A model generated the notes under the pieces. That model ran no database searches. It was not told where the DNA came from and saw nothing but the letters and a program-made list of their open reading frames with translations. Positions 1 through 7,924 of a stretch of DNA of 64,000 nt are shown here, piece by piece. Location of the stretch: positions 27,104-91,103 of the forward strand of contig JAILHF010000041.1 of the NCBI GenBank assembly GCA_024696005.1, written 5' to 3'. Position 1 is the stretch's first letter. Every line of letters starts with the position of its first letter. The stretch is from Lachnospiraceae bacterium (GTDB lineage: Bacteria > Bacillota > Clostridia > Lachnospirales > Lachnospiraceae). The position numbers and the translations under genes are program-made.

Positions 1-1851
1 TATCTGGTCGTGGGCTATGATATCCTGAAAAAAGCGTTCAAAGGGATCCTGAACCGTCAGGTCTTTGATGAGAATTTCCTGATGGTCGTGGCCACGGTGG
101 GTGCCATCGCGGTGGCCCTCGTGGAACAGAACGGGGATTACACCGAGGCCATCGCCGTCATGCTCTTTTACCAGATCGGGGAACTCTTCCAGAGCTACGC
201 CGTCGGCAAGAGCCGCAGGAACATCTCGGCACTGATGGATATCCGCCCGGATTACGCCAACATCGAGGAGGACGGGAAACTGACCAAGGTCGATCCCGAC
301 GAGGTGGAGTGCGGAAGCATCATCGTGGTACAGCCCGGGGAAAAGGTTCCCATCGACGGCATCGTGGAGGAAGGGCGCACCACGCTCAACACCAGTGCGC
401 TGACCGGCGAGAGCCTTCCGAGGGAAGCGCTGCCCGGCGACGAAGTCATCAGCGGCTGCATCAACATGACCGGCGTGATACGCGTGCGGACCACGAAGGA
501 ATTCGGGGAATCCACGGTGTCAAAGATCCTGGACCTGGTGGAGAATTCCTCTTCCCGCAAGTCCCGCTCGGAGGATTTCATCTCCCGCTTTGCGCGTTAT
601 TATACACCGGCCGTATGCGCAAGTGCCCTGGCGCTGGCGATCCTTCCCCCGCTCTTTCTTCTTGTGACCGGCGGAGCACCGGCCTGGGGAAGCTGGATCT
701 ACCGGGCGCTGACCTTTCTCGTGATCAGCTGCCCCTGCGCATTGGTGATCAGCATTCCGCTCACCTTTTTTGCCGGGATCGGCGGTGCGGGGAATGTGGG
801 CATACTCGTAAAGGGCTCCAATTATCTGGAAGCGCTTTCCCGGACGGGAGTCGTGGCCTTTGACAAGACCGGTACCATGACCAAGGGCGTCTTTGAGGTG
901 AACGGCATCCATCATTCGGGCATGGAGAACGATAAACTGCTGGAATACGCGGCGCATGCCGAATGTTTTTCCTCCCATCCGATCGCGAAGAGCATCATCC
1001 GCTGTTATCAGGAAGGCATGTCCTGGAAGCTGGACAAGAGCACGGGCGAAGCGGTTCCGGTCCGAAACGACGGCCACAAGATGGTGCACGGCGATCACCG
1101 CATCCGCAGGGAACGGGTCAGCAGCGTGGAAGAGATCGGCGGGAACGGCGTGCGTGCCGTGGTCGACGGGCACGAGCTGCTGGTCGGAAATTCGAAGCTT
1201 CTGGCAGCGAACGGCATCGAAGCGATGAAATGCCGTTCCGTCGGGACCGTGGTCCATGTGGCGATGGACGGGGAATATGCCGGTCATATCCTGATATCGG
1301 ATGTGATCAAGCCCACGGCAATGGAGGCGATAAAGGCCCTGAAGCAGGCCGGGGTGCGCCGCAGCGTGATGCTGACCGGAGACGCCAAAACAGTGGCCGA
1401 CAGCGTGGCGAAGGAACTGGGGATCGGCGAGGTGCGTTCCGAGCTGCTCCCGGCAGACAAGGTCTCGGTGCTCGAGACACTTCTGGCCGAAAAGAAGGGC
1501 AAAGAAGTCCTGGCCTTTGTCGGTGACGGGATCAACGATGCGCCGGTGCTTTCCCGGGCGGACATTGGGATCGCAATGGGCGCGCTGGGCTCCGATGCGG
1601 CCATAGAAGCGGCGGATGTGGTGCTGATGGATGACGATCCGGCCAAGATCGCAAAGGCGATCCGTGTCGCAAGAAAGTGCATGCGCATCGTATATGAAAA
1701 CATTTATTTCGCGATCGGGATCAAGCTCCTCTGCCTCGTTTTGGGAGCGTTCGGTATCGCCAACATGTGGATGGCGATCTTTGCGGACGTGGGCGTCATG
1801 GTCCTGGCGGTCATAAACGCGATCCGCGCGTTGTTTGTCAAAAAGCTCTGA
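1..1851 (+). CDS. Heavy-metal-translocating P1B-type ATPase (ZntA/CadA-like), 5' end outside window
   Basis: This is the 3' part of a membrane pump that exports divalent soft-metal ions using ATP. The frame is open from the first base, so a GTG at base 10 is probably internal and the true start, with any N-terminal metal-binding domain, lies upstream. Visible landmarks are the actuator motif TGES (about base 400), the transmembrane metal site CPC (730-738), the phosphorylation loop DKTGT (from 862) and the hinge GDGIND (from 1522). Two hydrophobic helices close the protein. An SmtB-type regulator follows 14 bases later, so the pair is a metal-resistance module. The CPC motif fits Zn/Cd/Pb export better than Cu, but the exact ion is inference. 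Confidence 0.93.
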   Translation, partial: YLVVGYDILKKAFKGILNRQVFDENFLMVVATVGAIAVALVEQNGDYTEAIAVMLFYQIGELFQSYAVGKSRRNISALMDIRPDYANIEEDGKLTKVDPDEVECGSIIVVQPGEKVPIDGIVEEGRTTLNTSALTGESLPREALPGDEVISGCINMTGVIRVRTTKEFGESTVSKILDLVENSSSRKSRSEDFISRFARYYTPAVCASALALAILPPLFLLVTGGAPAWGSWIYRALTFLVISCPCALVISIPLTFFAGIGGAGNVGILVKGSNYLEALSRTGVVAFDKTGTMTKGVFEVNGIHHSGMENDKLLEYAAHAECFSSHPIAKSIIRCYQEGMSWKLDKSTGEAVPVRNDGHKMVHGDHRIRRERVSSVEEIGGNGVRAVVDGHELLVGNSKLLAANGIEAMKCRSVGTVVHVAMDGEYAGHILISDVIKPTAMEAIKALKQAGVRRSVMLTGDAKTVADSVAKELGIGEVRSELLPADKVSVLETLLAEKKGKEVLAFVGDGINDAPVLSRADIGIAMGALGSDAAIEAADVVLMDDDPAKIAKAIRVARKCMRIVYENIYFAIGIKLLCLVLGAFGIANMWMAIFADVGVMVLAVINAIRALFVKKL

Positions 1852-1865
1852 GAAAGGAGAACATC

Positions 1866-2180
1866 ATGAAAGAAGAGGATATCAGCATCCGTGAGGAGGA
1901 ACAGCTTTACGAACTGGCGGAGCTTTTCAAGCTTTTTGCGGATAACAGCCGGATCCGCATCCTCTGCTCGCTCTTTTCGAAGGAACTGTGCGTGGAGGAG
2001 CTTGCGGAAAAGCTTGAAATGAGCCAGTCCGCCGTTTCGCATCAATTGCGTGTCTTAAAGTCGGGGCGCCTGGTCAAGGGGCGCCGCGAAGGGAAATACA
2101 TCTATTATTCCCTTGCGGATGATCATGTCGTTTCCATTATCGCCCAGGGAAGAGACCACGTGGAAGAAGAACACGGTTGA
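1866..2180 (+). CDS. ArsR/SmtB-family metal-sensing repressor
   Basis: A 104-residue winged-helix repressor, expected to bind operator DNA until zinc or a similar ion binds. I chose ATG 1866 because AAAGGAGA lies five bases upstream; longer upstream readings overlap the ATPase. The recognition helix region reads MSQSAVSHQLRVLK. The C-terminal helix holds D and H, then H and E, spaced as in the SmtB alpha-5 zinc site (LADDHVVSII followed by DHVEEE). The alpha-3 position reads ELCVEEL, so the CVC pair of arsenic/cadmium sensors is incomplete. It therefore looks like an alpha-5-type Zn sensor controlling the preceding pump. Confidence 0.9.
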   Translation: MKEEDISIREEEQLYELAELFKLFADNSRIRILCSLFSKELCVEELAEKLEMSQSAVSHQLRVLKSGRLVKGRREGKYIYYSLADDHVVSIIAQGRDHVEEEHG

Positions 2181-2189
2181 GGAACCCAT

Positions 2190-2218
2190 TTGTTTTCTTT
2201 GCCGGAATGTGTTATACT
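2190..2218 (+). promoter_or_regulatory. Sigma-A-type promoter for the receiver/hflKC operon
   Basis: TTGTTT (2190-2195), a 17-base spacer, then TATACT (2213-2218) preceded by TG with one base between, an extended -10. It lies in the gap after the ArsR gene, about 30 bases before the next start codon. Confidence 0.7.
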
Positions 2219-2246
2219 TATCCTCGGGAGAAATGGGGGTACGGAC

Positions 2247-2630
2247 ATGGAAATAAACAAGAAACGCATTCTGGTCATAGATGATGATCCGCAATATGGC
2301 AGGATGGTCCGGGAATGGCTGAAGGATGACTACCTGCTGTCTTTGGCGTCGGGCGGTGAGCAGGCGTTTGAGTGGCTTGCGCAAAACACGCCGGACATGA
2401 TCCTTCTGGACTACGAAATGCCGGTGATGCCGGGGCCCCAGGTCCTGGAGCGCCTGCGTGACGATGTGCATACCAGGGACATCCCCGTTCTCATCCTTAC
2501 CGGAAAAAGCGACCGCGAGAGCATCATGCGCATAATCTCTCTCAATCCGACGGATTATCTGCGAAAGACGATCGGAAGGGAAGAGCTGTTGGAGAAGGTG
2601 GCCGCTGCGTTTCGGAAAAACCGGAAATGA
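2247..2630 (+). CDS. Single-domain response regulator (receiver only)
   Basis: A 127-residue CheY-like protein. The acidic pocket is seen in LVIDDDP, the phospho-acceptor Asp in MILLDYEMP, the conserved Thr in LILTGKS and the Lys in DYLRKTI. No output domain follows, so it should act by protein contact or as a phosphorelay intermediate. ATG 2247 follows GGGGG by a few bases and fits the mapped promoter. It sits 21 bases before hflK and may be co-transcribed with it. No kinase is adjacent; its partner is unknown. Confidence 0.85.
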   Translation: MEINKKRILVIDDDPQYGRMVREWLKDDYLLSLASGGEQAFEWLAQNTPDMILLDYEMPVMPGPQVLERLRDDVHTRDIPVLILTGKSDRESIMRIISLNPTDYLRKTIGREELLEKVAAAFRKNRK

Positions 2631-2651
2631 TCCGGGCAGGAGGAGAATGAG

Positions 2652-3608
2652 ATGGACAACCCGTTCAACAAGAAGATCATCGATGATATCCCGAAGGGGA
2701 TATCCGGTGGGACCAAGAAGCTGATCACGGGCATCGTGATCGTGGTGATCCTGGCTTTTGTGGGTCTCAACAGCGTGTACAAGGTAACGGAGCAGCAAAA
2801 TGCGGTAGTGACGATGTTCGGCAAGGTGCAGCGCACGGATACCGCAGGTCTTTATTTCAAGATTCCCTTCATTCAGAAGGTCCACATGGTGGATATCACG
2901 ACGCACGGTACCGGGGTGGGTTATACCCTGGACAATTCCGGGCAGAATATCCCCGATCCCGGCAACGGAATCATGATCACTTCGGACTTCAACCTTCTGG
3001 ATATCGATTTTTATCTGGAATATCGTGTTTCGGATCCGGTGCAGTATCTGTACGGTTCCGACAATCCCGAGGAGATACTCAAGAATATCGCTCTTTCCTC
3101 CATCCGTTCCATCGTGGCGGACTACAAGGTGGATGAGGCCATGACCACGGCCAAGGGCCAGATCCAGGCGGATGTAAAAGAGGACATGATACGCGAGCTT
3201 ACCGAGCATAACATCGGCCTGGCGGTCGTGAACATCACCGTGCAGGACAGTGAGCCGCCCACCAACGAGATCAAGCAGGCCTTCAAGGCGGTGGAAACGG
3301 CAAAGCAGGGCGCGGACACGGCAAAGAACAACGCGCTGGCTTACCAGAACGAACAGCTTCCGGCGGCGGAAGCAAATGCCGACAAGATCATTCAGAGCGC
3401 ACAGGCCAACAAGGAAGCCAGGATCGCCGAGGCGGAAGGCCAGGTCGTGCGTTTTAACGACATGTATGAGCAATACAAGCTTTATCCCTATATCACAAAG
3501 AAGCGCATGTTCTACGAAGCACTTGAAGAGGTGCTCCCGAAGGTGAAGGTCATCATCACCGACGGCAGCACGCAGACGATGCTTCCGCTGGACAGCTTTA
3601 ATCAGTGA
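2652..3608 (+). CDS. hflK: HflK-like SPFH/band 7 membrane protein
   Basis: A 318-residue membrane-anchored protein. One transmembrane helix (about residues 24-44) is followed by an SPFH/band 7 domain (about 45-215) beginning VYKVTEQQNAVV, and an Ala/Glu/Lys-rich coiled coil containing AEANADKIIQSAQANKEARI. HflK and HflC assemble into a large membrane cage that surrounds the FtsH protease and modulates its access to membrane substrates. AGGAGGAGAA precedes ATG 2652. The hflC gene follows 17 bases later, the usual pairing. Family assignment is firm; the FtsH role is carried over from E. coli. Confidence 0.88.
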   Translation: MDNPFNKKIIDDIPKGISGGTKKLITGIVIVVILAFVGLNSVYKVTEQQNAVVTMFGKVQRTDTAGLYFKIPFIQKVHMVDITTHGTGVGYTLDNSGQNIPDPGNGIMITSDFNLLDIDFYLEYRVSDPVQYLYGSDNPEEILKNIALSSIRSIVADYKVDEAMTTAKGQIQADVKEDMIRELTEHNIGLAVVNITVQDSEPPTNEIKQAFKAVETAKQGADTAKNNALAYQNEQLPAAEANADKIIQSAQANKEARIAEAEGQVVRFNDMYEQYKLYPYITKKRMFYEALEEVLPKVKVIITDGSTQTMLPLDSFNQ

Positions 3609-3625
3609 TCGGAGGGAATAGTAAA

Positions 3626-4573
3626 ATGAAAAAGAAAACGAGCTTCGGAAAAGTCATTATCATAGTCATTGTCTTTTTGCTGCTGATTTTGGCGAACAAC
3701 GCACTGTATCACGTGAATTACAACGATGCAGTCATCGTCAAGCAGTTCGGCAAGGTAGTGGGAGTCACCTACGAGCCCGGGCTGCACGTCCTGATCCCTT
3801 TTGTCCAGGACACGCAGTCGATCTACGTTGGGAACCGCATTTATGATATCCCGCAGAGTGACGTCATCACCCGTGATAAGAAATCCATGATCGCCGACGA
3901 TTACGTGATCTGGAGCGTTACCGATGTCGTGAAGTATTACCAGACCCTCGGGGCCGTTCAGGCCAGGGCGGAAGAGCGCATCGACGCGGCGGTCTACAAC
4001 GCGACCAAGAACACCATCTCCTCCATGACGCAGGACGAGGTGATCGCGGCCAGAGGCATCACGCTTACCGACATGATCACGAAGGAGTCCAACACGGACA
4101 TCGCCGGATACGGGATCACGATCCGGACGGCCGAGATCAAGGCACTCGACCTTCCCGAGGATAACAAGGCTCCTGTATATGAACGCATGATCTCCGAGCG
4201 CGGCAACATCGCAGCCGGTTATACGGCGAAGGGTGAGGCGGACGCGCAGAAGATCCGCAACGAAACGGACAGGGAAGTGACCATCACGCTGGCAAACGCC
4301 GAGAAGGAAGCAGAGACCCTGCAGGCCGAAGGCGAAGCAGAGTACATGCGCATCCTCTCGGAAGCCTATAACGATGCGGACAAAGCGGATTTCTACAATT
4401 TCATCCGCAGCCTGGACGCACTGAAGCTGTCGCTGACCGGCTCCGACAAGACCCTGATCCTGGACAAGGATTCCGAACTGGCAAAGATCCTTTCCGGCCA
4501 GGCGGTCGAAGAAGCTGCCGGGGATATCGTTTTTCCCGCGGTTAATTCGCAGGATGCGGAAGAAGAGGAATGA
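3626..4573 (+). CDS. hflC: HflC-like SPFH/band 7 membrane protein
   Basis: A 315-residue partner of HflK. It has an N-terminal signal anchor (about residues 8-26) and an SPFH domain that opens NYNDAVIVKQFGKVVG. The family-typical region IKALDLPEDN is followed by a charged helical region rich in Ala and Glu, then an acidic tail. ATG 3626 is preceded by GGAGGG. The stop overlaps the next start as ATGA, so the following membrane protein is probably translationally coupled. Confidence 0.88.
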   Translation: MKKKTSFGKVIIIVIVFLLLILANNALYHVNYNDAVIVKQFGKVVGVTYEPGLHVLIPFVQDTQSIYVGNRIYDIPQSDVITRDKKSMIADDYVIWSVTDVVKYYQTLGAVQARAEERIDAAVYNATKNTISSMTQDEVIAARGITLTDMITKESNTDIAGYGITIRTAEIKALDLPEDNKAPVYERMISERGNIAAGYTAKGEADAQKIRNETDREVTITLANAEKEAETLQAEGEAEYMRILSEAYNDADKADFYNFIRSLDALKLSLTGSDKTLILDKDSELAKILSGQAVEEAAGDIVFPAVNSQDAEEEE

Positions 4574-6048
4574 CGGAAAAGGGAAAAGAGATAAGAAGGA
4601 CACTGCCTGCACTGCTGCTTACGATCGCGTACGCGGCAGTGCATCTTTTCCTGATAACGAAGCACGAGATCTGGAGAGACGAGGCTTATGTCTGGGGCTT
4701 CGTGGAAAATGCCCCGCTGTCGGCGCTTGGGACCGAGCTGTCGCGTGTGGGACATCCCGTCCTCTGGTTCGCCTGGCTTTTTCCTTTTGTGAAAGGAGGG
4801 CTGCCCTTTTCCCTGATGGGGATCGCATCCCTCATTCCGATGACGGCGGCAGTCGCCATCGTGCTTTGGGCAAAGGATCTGCCGTTTTTGGCAAAGCTGG
4901 CTGTCCTTGCGAGCCCGGTCTTTCTGTATTTCAATGCCGTGATCGCAAGGCCGTATGCGCTGTCGGTACTGTTTTTTGCACTGCTGGCGGTGTTCTGGAA
5001 GGACAGGCTTTCGCATCCGTTTCGCTATTGCCTGGTGATCGCGCTTCTTTTGCAGACACACGTGGTATTTGCCGGCTTCTGCGGGGGGCTCTGGCTGGAG
5101 CTCATCCTGTCCGGACGGAAAAAGGAAAAGAAGCCTTTTGCGGCAGCGCTGCTTCCGGTCGTGAGCGCCCTTTCGCTGCTGCCCCAGCTCGTGCAGAGCG
5201 GAGATGCCGATCTGACGGTATCCCTAAGCGGAGAAGCCCGTCTGGCGTATATTACAAAAGAACATATCCTGGAGGGACTGGGTTCGGTCTTTCAATATAA
5301 CCCGCGTCTTCTCAGGCTGCCGCTTACCGCCCTTTGCTTTGCGTCGCTTCTGCTTTTTGCGGTTTTGGCGCTTCGCAGCAAAAAGGCACGCTTCCGGGCC
5401 GCACTTCCGGCCTGCTGCGGGGTGGTGTGGTATTACCTGTGTGTCTGCCTGATCCGGCCGGTGGAGCATGTTCACATGGCTACCTGCCTTTTGATGATCC
5501 TGTCCTTTCTGTTTGTTTCGGTGATCGCCGAGTCGGACAAAAAGAGCGGAAAGGAAGGCGAAGCACCGGGTTCGGATAAGGGAGAAGGCATCGTTCGGAT
5601 CGCGGCACTGCTTTTGCTCCTGGCCTTCGGGGCTTCGGGCTGGATCTATACGTTGCGCGGGACCCTGAGGGATCTGCAGGGGCCTTATTCGGGCAGCCGT
5701 GAGATCGCGCGCATCGTGATCGATACGCTTCCGCAGGGCAGCGTGCTGGGCCTGGAGGAGATGCAGGATTCGGAAGCGCCCCGCGGCTACATCGCCGAAA
5801 AGCGTTCCGATCTTCGGTTCTACAATGCCTGGCTGGGAGAGGACTGGAGCTATTACCGCTGGGTAAAGCAGAAGAGGCCCGAGGCGGAGAGCATCGCGGA
5901 GACGCTCAGAAAGAGCGGCGGGACGGAGCTGTATTATCTGACGCGCAAGGAACTGCCGGAGGACGATGAGATGGAACTCTGCGGCAGGAACAGCTGGGAA
6001 AGCGTCTGGGGAGAGGAATATTGCCTGTATCGCGTCAAAGCGCGGTAG
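4570..6048 (+). CDS. Polytopic membrane protein, GT-C glycosyltransferase-like
   Basis: A 492-residue protein with about ten hydrophobic segments in the first 400 residues and a soluble C-terminal part. After the first transmembrane helix comes an acidic pair in EIWRDEAYVW, as in the first external loop of GT-C enzymes such as ArnT/PMT relatives, which transfer sugars from lipid-linked donors. A basic cytoplasmic loop (GRKKEKK) and a charged loop near residue 330 interrupt the helices. It overlaps hflC by four bases. No acceptor or donor can be deduced, and the glycosyltransferase call rests on topology plus the Asp/Glu motif. Confidence 0.55.
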   Translation: MTEKGKEIRRTLPALLLTIAYAAVHLFLITKHEIWRDEAYVWGFVENAPLSALGTELSRVGHPVLWFAWLFPFVKGGLPFSLMGIASLIPMTAAVAIVLWAKDLPFLAKLAVLASPVFLYFNAVIARPYALSVLFFALLAVFWKDRLSHPFRYCLVIALLLQTHVVFAGFCGGLWLELILSGRKKEKKPFAAALLPVVSALSLLPQLVQSGDADLTVSLSGEARLAYITKEHILEGLGSVFQYNPRLLRLPLTALCFASLLLFAVLALRSKKARFRAALPACCGVVWYYLCVCLIRPVEHVHMATCLLMILSFLFVSVIAESDKKSGKEGEAPGSDKGEGIVRIAALLLLLAFGASGWIYTLRGTLRDLQGPYSGSREIARIVIDTLPQGSVLGLEEMQDSEAPRGYIAEKRSDLRFYNAWLGEDWSYYRWVKQKRPEAESIAETLRKSGGTELYYLTRKELPEDDEMELCGRNSWESVWGEEYCLYRVKAR

Positions 6049-6081
6049 AGGAAAGAGATAAGTGAATCACAGGAGGTTGTT

Positions 6082-7497
6082 ATGGGCGGATTTTTTGCAA
6101 CGGCACAAAAAGAGGACTGCGTCTTCGATCTGTACTTCGGAACGGATTACCATTCCCATCTGGGAACGAGACGCGCCGGCATGGTCGTCTACGGAAAGAA
6201 CGGGTTTAACCGCGCGATCCATAATATCGAGAGCGCGCCTTTCCGTACCAAGTTCGACAAGGACACCCACGAAATGGAAGGCTACATGGGGATAGGCTGC
6301 ATCTCCGATTACGAGCCGCAACCGCTGATCGTGCGTTCGCATCACGGGACCTATGCCATCACCACGGTGGGAAAGATCAATAATGCGGAGGCGCTTGCAG
6401 AACGCATCATAAAGAACGGTCCCAGCCATTTCATGGAGCTTTCGGGCGGCAACATCAACGCGACGGAGCTGGTCGCGACGCTGATCAACCAGAAGGATAA
6501 TATCATCGAGGGCATCCAGTACGCGCAGCAGGAGATCGACGGATCCATGTCCATCCTTCTTCTCACGCCGCAGGGTGTATACTGCGCAAGAGACCGCCTG
6601 GGAAGAACGCCGATCGTGCTGGGCAAAAAGGACGGCGCCTATTGCGCTTCCTTTGAATCTTTTGCTTACCAGAACCTGGGATACAGCACCCTGCGGGAGC
6701 TTGGGCCCGGTGAAGTGGTGGTGATGACGCCCGAAGAAGTGCGTACCCTGGCTGCGCCCGGAAAGGACATGCGCATCTGCACCTTCCTGTGGGTGTATTA
6801 CGGCTATCCTTCCTCGGTGTACGAGTCAGTCTCGGTGGAACAAATGCGCTACAACTGCGGAGCCAAGATGGCGGAGCGGGATAAAAAAGACATGCCGGAC
6901 GCGGACATCGTTGCCGGCGTGCCCGATTCCGGAACGGCTCATGCCGTGGGTTATGCCAATGCCTCGGGGATCCCGTTCTCCAGGCCTTTCGTGAAATATA
7001 CGCCGACCTGGCCCAGATCCTTCATGCCGACGATCCAGTCGAAGCGCAATCTGATCGCGCGGATGAAGCTCCTGCCCGTGCATGAGCTGATCGACGGACA
7101 CAGCATCCTTCTGATCGACGACTCGATCGTGCGCGGAACGCAGCTGCGCGAGACAACGGAATTTCTGTACAACAGCGGAGCGAAGGCCGTGCATGTGCGT
7201 CCGGCCTGCCCGCCGATCATGTACGGCTGCAAATACATCAACTTCTCCCGTTCCAATTCCGAGATGGAGCTGATCGCCAGACAGGTGATCGCGCAGGAAG
7301 AGGGTGAGAATGTGGATCGGACGATCCTCGAGGATTACAGCAATCCCGATTCGGACCGTTACCACAGGATGCTCGAAGAGATCCGGAAGAAGATGGGCTT
7401 CACGAGCCTTGCCTTCAACCGCCTGGACGACATGATGGATGCCGTCGGGATCGACAGGAGCAAGCTCTGCACCTATTGCTGGGACGGAAGGGAATAA
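6082..7497 (+). CDS. PurF-like amidophosphoribosyltransferase lacking the N-terminal cysteine
   Basis: A 471-residue protein with an Ntn-type glutamine amidotransferase-like domain (about 1-230) and a phosphoribosyltransferase domain (about 260-430). The PRPP loop is intact: LLIDDSIVRGTQLRE. Canonical PurF matures to an N-terminal catalytic Cys, but this protein begins MGGFFATAQKEDC, with Gly where Cys is expected, although SHLGTRRAG of the Ntn fold remains. It should therefore not hydrolyse glutamine in the usual way; it may use ammonia or have another role. AGGAGG is six bases before ATG 6082. No other purine genes lie nearby. Confidence 0.8.
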   Translation: MGGFFATAQKEDCVFDLYFGTDYHSHLGTRRAGMVVYGKNGFNRAIHNIESAPFRTKFDKDTHEMEGYMGIGCISDYEPQPLIVRSHHGTYAITTVGKINNAEALAERIIKNGPSHFMELSGGNINATELVATLINQKDNIIEGIQYAQQEIDGSMSILLLTPQGVYCARDRLGRTPIVLGKKDGAYCASFESFAYQNLGYSTLRELGPGEVVVMTPEEVRTLAAPGKDMRICTFLWVYYGYPSSVYESVSVEQMRYNCGAKMAERDKKDMPDADIVAGVPDSGTAHAVGYANASGIPFSRPFVKYTPTWPRSFMPTIQSKRNLIARMKLLPVHELIDGHSILLIDDSIVRGTQLRETTEFLYNSGAKAVHVRPACPPIMYGCKYINFSRSNSEMELIARQVIAQEEGENVDRTILEDYSNPDSDRYHRMLEEIRKKMGFTSLAFNRLDDMMDAVGIDRSKLCTYCWDGRE

Positions 7498-7529
7498 GTT
7501 TTCCGCGAAATTGCTTTCGCAAAATGAGG

Positions 7530-7556
7530 CGGCGGCTTGCAAAAAGCCGCCGTTTT
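7530..7556 (+). terminator. Rho-independent terminator after the purF-like gene
   Basis: A 9-bp stem, CGGCGGCTT (7530-7538) with AAGCCGCCG (7544-7552), loop GCAAA, then TTTT. It separates the PurF-like gene from gatC. Confidence 0.75.
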
Positions 7557-7589
7557 CAACCGCTGTTTTGAACAGACATGGGGGTGTTC

Positions 7590-7898
7590 ATGGAAGAGAA
7601 AAATAAGGACAGGATCGGGGATGAGGAGCTGGACCGTCTTTGTTCCCTGGCGATGCTTGAAGCCCCCGAAGGAGAGGAACGGGAGGCGCTTCGCGGGGAG
7701 CTTGCGCGCATGCTTGACATGCTGGGCGAGCTTCGGAACGCGGAGGAGGATGCCGCTGAATTGCCGGAGCGGAATGTGCTTTCCCGGGAGGATCTGCGGG
7801 AGGATGCCGCTACGAATACGGACCGACGGGAAGAGATGCTTGGGAACGCTCCCTCGGTAAAAGATGATGCTTTTTCCGTGCCCAGAACCTTTGCATAA
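7590..7898 (+). CDS. gatC: Asp-tRNA(Asn)/Glu-tRNA(Gln) amidotransferase subunit C
   Basis: A small (102-residue) protein needed for folding and stability of the GatA/GatB complex that amidates mischarged Glu-tRNA(Gln) and Asp-tRNA(Asn). The two-helix start (EELDRLCSLAMLEAPEGE) and the C-terminal signature ending in VKDDAFSVPRTFA match GatC. ATG 7590 sits just after GGGGTG; an in-frame ATG at 7578 is possible. It is separated from gatA by an unrelated exported protein. I saw no promoter between the preceding terminator and this gene. Confidence 0.85.
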   Translation: MEEKNKDRIGDEELDRLCSLAMLEAPEGEEREALRGELARMLDMLGELRNAEEDAAELPERNVLSREDLREDAATNTDRREEMLGNAPSVKDDAFSVPRTFA

Positions 7899-7918
7899 AG
7901 ACCTGCATATGTTATACT
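7891..7918 (+). promoter_or_regulatory. Promoter at the gatC 3' end, possibly giving a leaderless mRNA
   Basis: TTGCAT (7891-7896), 16-base spacer, TATACT (7913-7918) with an extended TGT before it. The next gene's ATG begins at 7925, where transcription would be expected to start. Confidence 0.6.
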
Positions 7919-7924
7919 GAGACC

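Noticed and set aside
10..1851. GTG at base 10 as the true start of the P-type ATPase
   Set aside because: The frame is open to the window edge and the protein would lack upstream membrane helices expected for the family.
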